Source: Sclerodactyla briareus (lineage: Eukaryota; Echinodermata; Holothuroidea; Dendrochirotida; Sclerodactylidae). Taken from it: a stretch of DNA of 64,000 nt. The position numbers and the translations under genes are program-made. Positions 12,801 to 24,800 of the stretch are shown one piece after another; the first letter of the stretch is position 1, and each line of letters starts with the position of its first letter. Under the pieces are notes generated by a model. It was given only the letters and a program-made list of their open reading frames with translations, was not told where the DNA came from and searched no databases. The stretch is from NCBI GenBank assembly GCA_026419785.1, contig JAODTK010003987.1, forward strand, positions 1-64,000, in the 5' to 3' direction.

Positions 12801-15800
12801 AGTTTGCGACATACCAGGTAAAATGCCCTTTCGGTAACACCGGACATATGTTATCATGTAATACAGTAGGAACAGTAGAATATCCACTGAAACACCTCTT
12901 GTATGACTTAAAAAAATTGATGTTCTGTTCAGACTCCAGAGAGAGAATGGTCGGTATGGATCAGTTTAGTCTTCTCGTCATTGACCTCTGGTGGCCTCGA
13001 ATTGATCCTCATGACAGACCCAGAACGATAGGGATTCATGTACTATAAGGGGGAAACACCCCATACTACCATGAGTGGTGACTTGAGTTGTTGACCTTCG
13101 AAAACTTTTTTTTTTAATGAAGAGATTCAGTCACTTTCAATCGAAAAACTGTTTCTGCACCTTGTAGTCATGATAGCAGTGTAGCCCAAGAGGCACATTC
13201 ATTCTCATCCTCTTACCCACGGTACTACATCTTTGATACCCAGGGACTGATACAAAATTGAACAGTATAGAGCTACAGAATTTGGGCTATCATATTGAGG
13301 GTTCTTAATTCACATGTTTAACCTGACAAATCATGAGTCAATCACCCCATCCCCCAAATTTGCCAGTCCTTGAAATTTCACACAAACCATGTTCCTGTGA
13401 CCTTAACTTGGAACCTTTGTTGTTGTACATAGTAGAATCATGTTGAGAGATTGAGGAAGAATGTTTGCCTGAATTCTGAAAGTATCCCTGACGAGTTCAA
13501 TTTTTGGCTCTGAGGGTGCTTCTTCCATCATTTACTACAGCAACTCTCCTGTGAGCTGTTTATGCCCTATCATTGCCATGAAAGTTACATTCTTTGGGGT
13601 TATGCTTGAAATTGTTGCTATATGGAGATGGTCTTTTCCTCTCATCTGCTAAAGCCATCCCCTGTGAGCCTGAGCCTGTGGGCCTCACAGTGGGACCGTT
13701 AGCATAAAAACAACTAGTTAAGTCAATTAACTAGTAATCTGAAAGCCTAGTGTTTGGCTTACCATTGTGACATAGGTTATGTCTTTTGTATTTATGTTAT
13801 TTGTTGATGCTATGACAATGATCTCTTCCTCTAATCTGCTACAGCCATCCCCTGTGAGCCTGCCTGCCTGAACAATGGAACCTGTTACCAGGGTTATTGC
13901 CTCTGCCAACAGGGATTCACCGGCGCATATTGTGAACATATTGTAAGTCTCTCCAGAGATCATAACATGATTCATTCTTCCTAGAATATAATAATATAAT
14001 AGTAATAAAATATCTCATTCTTTATAGTGCTTTTTCCAAATCAGAGACATGCTCAAAGCGCTCACAGATATTATCCCTGGTCATCAGTGACTCGTCACAC
14101 CCTTCCCAATAGGGCTGCCACATAGTCACTCGCTACTATTCACAAGTCCCTCAAAAGGTATCCACTTAACAAGTGGGTGGCGTGGGACATTTCAGGAGAC
14201 ATGCCTTGTCCAACAGCACTGCAGAAAAGTCCTCAGGCTTCCAATGGGCCAAACTTTCAATAATGGTTTTGCAGCCTGGAGCTTTTTCCCCCCCTACTGA
14301 ACTATCTATCCACCTCCAAGCTAATCCGCCGTCTTGCCTTCCATCGCACTCCAGTGTAGTCCGGGTCTATCTCAATAATTGAGGTTCAGCACCCGAGAGG
14401 ACCATGGGCACTGAATTCCTCTGAAGGGATTACATCCTCTGCTCTCGCTCACAGCAGCTATCTGAGTCAGATGGGTATGTTTCCGGGGCTATGGCAAGGG
14501 AGAGCATGTGTTTGATGGTTAATCGAGCCAAGCTGTGGGGGGACCCTCAGAAATACAAAGCTGGTAAGATATCCCGATTGGAAACAAAAATCTGCGTGAC
14601 AGACAATCAAACCGTTATGCGTGATCGCAATGGCATGCATGATTCTTTCAACTGAAATATGAGCATAGTTGAAGAATGAGGATGTCAATGAGTCATTTCT
14701 GAGCAATGTTCCTTTTTTCTGTAGCTCTAAAGGCTGATACAATTTTGCAACTCGATTTCAATGCCCGGAATGGAAAACTGATTTTACCCTCTGTTTGAAG
14801 TTGAAAAGCATGTTGTTCACGCATATGGGACCCAGGCATTATGTACGTTGTTCAACAAATTTTAAAACAAGAGGATACCACATGTTCACTTACCATTCAA
14901 TGTCTTGAGTAGGGTGGAAGAGCCAAGAAATGAAACCAACTTTGGATTCCGGACTATTCATGTGAATGACAGTCTCGATGGCAGAGTATTTCAGCTCAGA
15001 CTGTCGAATGATCAACAATCATCAGGATACATAATAATATGTGAATAAAGTATTTCCCATCAAAACGACCTTGCACAAACAAATTTTAGGGATTTTGTGC
15101 CTGTTTCAGAGGAACCAACTAATGCAAACACAATAGCACTCATCCAGGCATTGGGGTTTACAATCAAGTCTAGCTTGCCCTAAAATAGACAGCCCCGTCA
15201 ATCCATTGTTCAGAGGTCATAGCAAATATCCTAAATTTCAATAGGTTTATTCAAATTTGTTTTAATCTAGATGCATCCATTGAGATACAGAGGGATGATC
15301 GGATTTAAGAGATCAGCGTGGAGCTAGGATTGTGTCGAAGGGTTCGAATCCCTGCCGGTTGGTCTTTCCGGTTGAGTCCTTGGGCAAGGGATTTATCTCC
15401 ATGCATCGTCTACCCAGGCGTATTGGGACCTTTGAGAGGGGGGGGGGTGGTAACTTGTAATTCACAAGTTGCGCTGTTACGGCAGCCACGTGATGAAATG
15501 TCCCCGGGGACATGTTGTGGGGGCAACCATCAGCAGTTGCAAGAAGTGTATAGCTCGAGTGTGCACTCTGGTGCGAGCCAACAATTACCATTGACCAAGG
15601 GTAATGGCCGACAGCGCTTTGAGACTGTCTGGTACAAAGCACTATATAAGAACCGGTACATTATAATCATTATAATTATTACGCTGATGTAGCTATCCTA
15701 CGACCCATACTCCTAATTTTGCTCATTTTTTTGCCTGCGCAGATGAGGAGCCAGTCTCCATCAGGATCACCCCCGAGCAGAAGAGATCACCTACATCGGG

Positions 15801-18800
15801 GATGACGTGTCCTTCATCTGCACCACCAGGGGATTCAACGCCCCCCAGGACCCCATATGGATAAACCCCGATGGCACCTTTGTACCGATCATCAGCGAGC
15901 GACATGGTAGGTCAGAGACCTTGTTAGGAGTGTTTGGTCCTCTTTTGGGGGAAATCCACGCAAGTATCGCAAGGTTATTCAGAGCACACCGAAACCCATC
16001 GCTGGAAAAGAGGCAAAAAAGAGGAAAGAAGAGAAAGCCAATGGGGTTAATGCAAGTGGATCCAGAGAGAAGCTGAATAAACCTACAGGGATTGGCAGTT
16101 CGGGAGTGTGTGGTTCTATTGTGTTCCTGCTTAACCCATATTGGAATGGCACCCCCCCCCCCCCCCCCCCTCCTCCCAGAAGATGTACTAGAATATTGAC
16201 TGGGCCATTGAACAATCTGGGTTGGCCACCTATCCATCCATCGTGTTCTCATCTCATGACAGATGAAAGTGTTTGCTTACAAGGTATTCTGCAAAACCCC
16301 CTTTGTTTTAAACCACGATATGGAGTATTCTCAGTATACAGACTCGAAGATAGTTCTGTTTTGTTGAATTGACTGTTCTACACCATATCTGCGTCTGTCA
16401 GGAGTACTTTTAAAGTCAAGGTATTGTTGGAGCACTCAACTTCCTGAACCCTGCTCCAATGCATGGCACACTAATAGCAGTGGAGCATGCTGAAGCAGAC
16501 GATATTGAAAAGCCGTTCCTAAAATAGAGGGCGCTATCGCTCTTTAGTATATACCACGGTCGAATATCACCAACATATTGTCTGCAGGACTCGTTTGACA
16601 ATAAAAAAAAATTGGGATTTTGCTCTTACGATTCCGATGATGTAATGTTCAGTCTCAGTGGCACGGGCGTTGATATGGATGGAGCAACCCTGAAGAGATT
16701 CCGGGGAATGGCTTCCATATATTAGTCATATAGTTTACAGACTTTACTACCCTTTTACAATTACAACACCGAAAAGAGATTCATCAAAAATGATGCATTT
16801 GAAGCCTAAAATTGACCGAAGCCACTGTTTCGGCTATGCGCAGACGTACTGCGGCTCGTTTGGTATCGCCGCAGACCTCAGAAACATATGAATCCTTCAA
16901 ATGGGCACATGAAAAGAGATCCATCGAACCGTATGTCAAAAAACTGGTTGGAGGTTAAAAACATTCCAAAATCAACCAATAGAAGTAATTTTCCAGCAGA
17001 CATGGCCGTTTCCCTAATTTAGTGAAAGAGAATGTCCGTTGCACAATCAACGTTGACGTCGCACCGCCCACTATTACCGCCCGCCCTATATTTTTAGGAT
17101 TCAGCTCGACCAGGCAGAACGAGTCACACAGGCGGTTTGTTTAGGCAAATCACCCATGGGTTAAGGGTCATCCTGCACATATGAGTGAATGAGGCTGATA
17201 CGAGGTGAACAAAGTCAAACCCTGTTTCAACAGTGGAGCATGGTAAAGCAGTTCTAGTGACTCCCGAAAAATGAGGAACAAAAATGCAGTCGGGACAGAT
17301 ATAATATCTGAACCTATGAAAGTATGTTTGGTCATAAGTGTTGGTCACTGGAATTGCAGCGGTGGCTGTCTCGGATGTCCTCAATTCGGTGTTATCCTAG
17401 TTGTGAGTTCATGACAATATGGATGTGTTTTTGTGAATAACTACTGTAGTCAGCCAGCCAGCCAGCCATCGAGAACACCAACAAGCGTTTTCTTGGGACG
17501 ACTATGAAGCGTGCTACGCAGATGCAGACTTTTCTGTCCCTCCTATGCCATCTGCTCCTATGCATGGTACATGGCCTAGGCAGTGGGGCATTGGTAATAG
17601 TTCTAGTGACGTACGAAAAAATAGGAAACAAAAAATGCAGTCGGGACAGATATAATATCTGAACCTATAGGAATACTGTTTGGTCATAGGTGTACTAAAC
17701 TCACAGCTTGGCTAGCCCCGTCTTGCGTAGAAGCTGGATTATTCTTATCTGTCTACACAAAACAAATGAGCCCGACTGACTGAAATAATCGTCTTGACTA
17801 ATTACCAAAATGAGGGGGTGGTCATGTGAGAAGAATCCTGTTTGAATTGTCAAACTGCTAAACGGCAATTCTCGATGTCACACGTGTGGTACACTGTTAC
17901 GGTCCAACCATTCCCAGACATATTCAAATATCCGGATCGGGGGTGTGTTCCTATCAGTGTTGTGATTGGCTTCATCCACTATTGGAAGCAGGCTTGCAAT
18001 TTGGACAAGATGAAGGTACAAACACAAACACTCAAGAGTTGTGTCCCCGTTATGGCGCACTGCAGAAAATCCGCGAGTGGTGTACAATGAAGCGCAGGTT
18101 CGTTAATATCAGGTTCATCGTCTCCACACCATACTATGGTTATCCTGGAGCTCAATTCAGTGTTGATGAGTTATGACAGTCTCAACTGAGGCTTCAAATT
18201 TGATATTTTTCGCATCGTTCATGTTCCTCTGTAATAGGCTGTATTGTATGTATTCGCTCGATCCAAACGTCCCACACTCCATCACGCTGCCATATATCCT
18301 ATCTTTGTCCAGGTGCCGACATATACTACGCAACCATCAACGCCAACCGCGAGCAGGCTGGTCATAAGCGGGTTGAACGAGGACGAGGTCGGCACCTTCC
18401 AGTGCATCGCCAACAACTTCAACAGCAGCGTCGTCATCACCACGTATGGTAGGTAACGACTAGGATGAGGTCTTACGACAGGGTTCCCGTGGTTATGGAA
18501 AAGTCATGGGAATTTTCATAAAGTGATTTTGTCACTTTCTCACAACTGTTTGCTTGTGTTGCTCTGTTTCTTTTGGTGGTTGTTTTCTTGAGAATATTGT
18601 GCGAGATGTTATAGAGAAGTCATGGAAACTTCATTGGTAATGGAATTGATGACCAGAATCGCAGGAACCCTGCTATGATGTTGTGGGGATTTCGGGAAAA
18701 ATCAAGGTTGTTATTCTTAGAATCGAAAGAGCTGCTATAAATAACTAGAGGGATACCCAGAACAACTTCAACAACAGCGTCGTCATTACTGCAAACAGTA

Positions 18801-21800
18801 GGTAATCACGAGGATGAGGGTATTTTGATGTCATGGGACGCGAAGAATCTGGGTTGTCAATTTCAAAAAATCAAAAGAGCTGCTATACTGAGGGAAAACT
18901 GGGACACTTCAACAACAGCGTCATCATTTCTGCATATGGTAGGTAATCACTAAGATTATGCTTCTGTAATGCCATATGGACTCAACTAAAAACTAAGAGT
19001 TGTTAGTTATGAAGATCAGGAGAGCTGTAACAAATATAATGAAAGAAACATGTAGTGATGAAATTGCGACGTGCATCATTCATTATGAGTGTGTTATTTC
19101 ACTTGGAACATGTGGAAAATGATTAGAGAAAACTGGCCTGGGTTGTTCATAGGGGATTGATTGTAAGTCATTTTAGTGCCTGTCGGGTGTGTCAATTGTG
19201 TCTTTCATGAACCCACCTTTGACAGTGACACGCTCTGCCTGTGGAACCCCACTGTTTGGTTTATACAAATGACCTAGGTTGCAGGTCTATGACTTATAAA
19301 AAACTTCATGCTTTATTTTTTTTTTGACAGAGCGTCCTTGCATCCGGACCCTGTGCAAGGGCGTCTGCGTCAACGGCAAGTGTGTATGTCTGCAGGACTA
19401 TGAGGGGGGGGGAACTCTGCGAAATTAGAAGAGTAGAGTGAGTCAGGCCATTAATCTTTCACGGTCCTAATCAATAGCTAATAGACAGGGGCACGGTATC
19501 ATGCATCCCCCGTGATGGGGGAATTTTTTTTCCAAAATTCTTCATGTGCTTCTATTAGGGTATGAGAACGAATATGATACGCATACCCTTCCTTTGAAGT
19601 ATGCCTGTTGCTCAAAGGCACATAGCTGGGTGATTAGGAGTGAGGTGGCAGTGATCCCCACAGTAACAAGTTCCTGTCACATGACCTATCACATGACCAG
19701 TGGTCTCAGATGTCACGAAGCGACTGTCCTTGGCCTTAATATCCAGTCACATTTTTGCGCTGATTTTCTCTCGTTTGCCACTTCGAGCCAATTTTTCATT
19801 CCTCTCGCAAATAGTTGGCAGATCGGCCAGAATCACGATCATCCACAACATAACCAGCAACCCCGAATTGGGAGACACCATCACTCTGCTGTGTCAGATA
19901 TCTGGCAGGACTGCACCATGGTTCCCATACTGGAAGACGGAAGATGATGAGCTGATACCACTCGATGAACGATCAGGTGAGACACCTAGGACATTGATTA
20001 GATGGACATATGGAATAGAGAATGGGGCATAGATGTGGTGAAAAATCACTTGCTTGGGAACCCCATCACCCTGCTGTGTCAGATATCTGGCAGGACTGCA
20101 CCATGGTTCCCATACTGGAAGACGGAAGACCATGAGCTGATACCACTCGATGAACAAGCAGGAGAGTTACCAAGCTGGCAAGATGGGATTGTGAAGCCCG
20201 GAATATTACGTTGCTCTGCCAATTGTAGCATACCCTTGCAGAGATATGAAGACGATGGATGCCCTGATTCTACTCGATGGGGTTGCCGGGAATTGCAATG
20301 GAATGGTTGCAAGGCAGATGATCTAGGACAACTGCTGTGTCAGACCCAAACGGTAGGGGAAGACCAAGGTGGAAAACTTCAGTGTTCAATACCACCCACT
20401 CAATTTTATAGCATGAATAAATGATAGGCAAGGGTGGTAAAAGTAGGGGGGTGGGATATGGTTTGGTGAAGGATAGTAGTGAGTCTTCAATCATTGCTGT
20501 GACTCATAATACCAAATGGTTGGTGAACTTGGTTATTGAGCTATGTCAGTCTTCAGAACTTGTACCATTGATGATAGTTTTCACCACTCCATCTGTTCCA
20601 CCACTTGGTTCCTCCTCTGGATCCACAGGAGACACAAATTGCAACATTTTTTGTTCGTCCCATTTTGCAGTGTCAACAAAATCTTGTTACGGAAGAGTCT
20701 CTCAGTTTGAGACCAGACTGATTATTTACAATTTCACCGAACAAGACGTCGGCTCGTACACCTCCACCGAGGGCCACTAACAACATCATTCACGATCGTG
20801 CTAAGCCATTGGAGTACGGAGGGGTTACCTTATATGGAACCTGGTTGGCATACCATAGCATTAACGATGACAGTGGCAATAAAATCACTTGCATGGTCAC
20901 ACTACAGAAGAAACTCACCATCGTTGGACGTGTGAATTAGATGCTGAGGGATATTCATTGCTCTAATGGATCCTGATTTCAAATGTAACCATTACTCTGA
21001 TTGGACTACAATTTTATCATCATGCTCCTCACTGACCAACTGGTCTATTGCATGGTCTTTCTGCACTGTAATTGGTCAATTCGATATGCGGTTACTAACT
21101 CATGAATTCTGTTTTATTGTTTTGCATTTACCTTCTTGCAGTTTGAACAAAATTGTGTATATTCTACTTCCGAGGAAAAAAAAAAAGCTTCAGATTTTGT
21201 GATAACACACTCTCTTGTTGAAATCAGCATTGCTTATAGAAAGAAGTGGAACAAGTGCAATTGCCCAACAAATGCTTCCAATTTTGCTTTCAAAAATGCA
21301 CGTCTCTGGTGTTTTGTCTGTCTGTCTGAATTGTGTGCGTTGTGGATATCACTCGGACCGTGAATGCTCCTGAATGCCCCCATTATGAAACTTTGTGTGT
21401 AGGTGCATGGCATGATTTTGGCAGCTTCACATTTTCAGCCCGAAGGACCACACTAATTTGCATAATAATTAAACATTAGCCGCAAGCAAGATATCTCGTG
21501 ATCAGTGAATGCATTGACTATCCTGTTTCATCTGGTATATGACAACTATGGAGTGTACAAAAAACTGTTTAGAGTGATGTGGTTTGTAAGGTTTGTTGGA
21601 TTTTCATGTCATGAAACTTGCCAAATGTGGCCTAGCCTCAGTCCTCACTAGTTCAACAGTAGACCTCATTGCAATCCATTTGATGTGAATAATTTGCATA
21701 ATTCATGCAAATTCCCTTCTAAAGTTTGTTTGACTTAAGTTTGTAAACGTGGTCCATCTTTGGGTATGAGAATTATGGGGGTAAACCCAGCATCGCTGGA

Positions 21801-24800
21801 ATCTCCAAAGTTTATCTGTTTAACATGATATTTGAGAGATGTGGTCTGCTTCCGGTGCTGATCACACAAACCGGCGCAATGGTTAAGTTCCCTAAAGTTC
21901 TATTAGTCTTCATTTCATGTCCTCCTCTCCAGCCACGAGGCTACACATACTGTAGTAATCTATTGTATTGACTGTGTAAAAATAAATCTGTTGAAACGAT
22001 AGTATACAGTCAGTCAGAATTCATAATTTATGGATAGGTCCCTGTGGCAACGGAATAATTTGATTACGGCAGCCGGATTCTTTGAAAATTGTGAATGATC
22101 ACATTTTCCAAATAGAAATGATTTGAGTGCTGTAATTTTGACTGAAATTCTTCTTGTGGATGAGGTATCAAAAGATGCATTCATTTTCGATATCACTGAT
22201 GCTTTTTTTCTCAATTATTGCAAATGGAGCTTGAACATATTTCAAACAATGCTTCTCTTGATGCAATGTTTCAATGAGTCTGCGTAGCTGTTTTGAACAA
22301 AGGGATATGCTGCATAGGGGCACAGCCACTTGAATTGGGGGGGTGGGGGTGGAGAACTTGGAGGTCCTCCCATGGTAATGTTTTTTCCACTCACTCCACC
22401 CACTCCAACCCATCCCTTTAATGCATTGTTAAAACTAAAGTGAAGCGGGGTTTTATTTAGCTCTGATTCGACCTACCCCTTTCCCTCCGAAGTTGAAAGC
22501 ATATATGTCCGCTCTTGCTGTCTTGGTATGTTACGTTAATTAACCCCCCCAATGCTTTTACCACACAATCCATCGTCTATCTCTCCAATGCCAGCCATTC
22601 TTTGTAACCCCAGCTGCGTTAACGGCGGCACGTGCGACGGCGGCGTCTGCGTCTGCCCTCCAGGATATGTCGGTTTGTTCTGTGAATTTGAAGGTGAGTA
22701 AACTCACAGGTAAATGTCACAATGTCAATGACAGACAGTCAACCAGTTATAATCCAAAATAAAAATTGGCTTGCTTATGCATTTGTTGATCATGCGAACC
22801 ACTCCCTGTAACACAGAACGGGGTGAGTCCTCATCACAGGTGGGTTGTAACATGTAATTGTACATTGTACTGTTTCCAAATGAGTAGTTTGTCTTTCTCA
22901 TTTCTTTTATGGTTTTGCATTTTGACTACATTCATTCATGTATCCAGCTTTTATATTTTTGTAGTAGCTTTGTACTTCGAGACAATTTCGAGAACTGTAA
23001 AATAGAGGAAACAATGTGAAAAATAAATTGAGGATGACCCAGTAGCTGGACAGTTTTTGACTTGCCTGAATGAAATTCAGGAGGAGACTTAGTGGTCACT
23101 ATGGCATGTGTGGTATGTGTGTGTATGTTGTGTGTGTCATCCTTTCCTCGTTAGCAGGATTCTTCGACGGTACGTGCAATTGCGGGTACATCGGGGTTGG
23201 GTGAACATGATGTGATTAGATTTTGGGCAAAAAAAGTTCAACAATTAAGTAAGGGTACTTAGCCTATTTTAACAATGTAATTCATTGTTTAGGCTCGTTA
23301 GCAAGTTAACGGATGAAATGTCAGGTGCTATGGTGACTTGGGTTTGGCACATAGATGCAGGATATAAGGTAAGATGAACTGAAGTAGAATTTTCAGCGTA
23401 AAATAATGTAATTACGTCCCTAATTTGCATAATGTATGCGAATTCAAAAGTTGTCGATTTTCAAGAAACTTGGTGAATATAGTCTCCTTCAGTCCCAAAA
23501 CTTTTCAACAAGATTTCGGGGTCAATGGAGGTCCATCACACGTACCTAAAATTTGCATAATTTGTTTTGCAAACTCTTTCAAGTTGTTTGTTTTCAATGA
23601 AACCTGGTGGGTATGGTTTACAACTTGTTCCATTTTTTTTATCATGGTTCCAGGTCACTGGAGGTCATTCAACATGTCTAATTTGCATAATTTATTGGCA
23701 AAATATCTTTAAGTTGCTTGGATTTTCATGAAACCTGGTGGGTATGGTTTACCTTGTTCCATTTTTTTTATCATGGTTCCAGGTCACTGGAGGTCATTCA
23801 ACATGTCTAATTTGCATAATTTATGCATAATTATAAAGTTTGCCAGATTTTCGTGAAACTTGGTAAATTGTTTAAATTTGCATAATTTAGGCAATTTTAG
23901 TCACATTTCCACGAAACTTTTGATATTCCTTTAGTAGACGTTGTCAATAATCAGTCCTCTGAATTTGAAATTGGTTACTGATTGGTGGGCGTTTTCTGGT
24001 AACTGCTAATACCGAACTCTTAATGCAACATATGGAATGACTTATAATGTTTGCATGGTGACTATAGAAGTAAACACTGATTGCACCACCCGTCGAGACC
24101 TGGGGGTCTGATCGCCTTGTTTTGTTATGACACAGGCGAGAGTCAGCTGTATGCTGACCATTCCGGGAGAGTGAGACACGCATGATTCCTTTGGATTCGA
24201 CAATGACCCACATTTGACTGACCATTCCCAGGGTATTGGTGGTGAGCTACCTGCAGATGTGCAGTGTCAAGTGACGAACAGTCAACCAGTCAAAGCCCTC
24301 ATTACCTAGAAAAAATGCTTGCTTGCCTATTGCAGCTGTCATTTGTATGACCCACTGTCGGACCCCCGGGACAGGACAGTCACATGTGCGTCATACAAAC
24401 TCCAGACGCGTCTCTGAGGCAACCGTGGAAGAGAAGTGCCTTTAATTCTAGTAGTAACTATATGTCGGTACCAATCATGATGATTCAGATCAGATTTTAC
24501 CCTTTCAATCCAATTTTTGGTAGCATTGCAAAAAGCACCACAACATACATTGACGATCAGAGTTAACATAGCAGTTTTCTGCAGAAATGAATATTTTTAG
24601 TTGATGGGGCACCCTTCATGATGCGCCACTTCCAGATGCGAGGATTGCAGAAACTTTTCTTTCCTACAGTATTAACGTGCATGGGGTCACATTTCAAAAT
24701 TTGGAGTGAAATTGATGTAAAAGTGGCAGCTCAAACCTCCTGTCTTAAGGGGTTGAGGGGAAAACAGCTGTTGCTCTGCAGGCCGCAAGGGATGGATATA

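Larger units (their letters stand above)
13943..15742. other. Intron with two SINE-like insertions
   Basis: Contains a probable reverse SINE at 13985-14395 and a forward SINE at 15303-15690. The stretch 14400-15300 shows no exon or repeat that I recognise. Confidence 0.55.

Noticed and set aside
15791..16252. 153-codon minus-strand open frame
   Set aside because: It is the antisense shadow of the Ig 4 exon extended through a poly-C tract; no domain content.
17842..18176. Overlapping + strand open frames of 82 and 96 codons
   Set aside because: No splice-site pair or module pattern; lies between the two halves of Ig 4.
23150..23200. EGF-like peptide GTCNCGYIG
   Set aside because: The same stretch aligns with repeat D (57660 onward), so the cysteines are coincidental.
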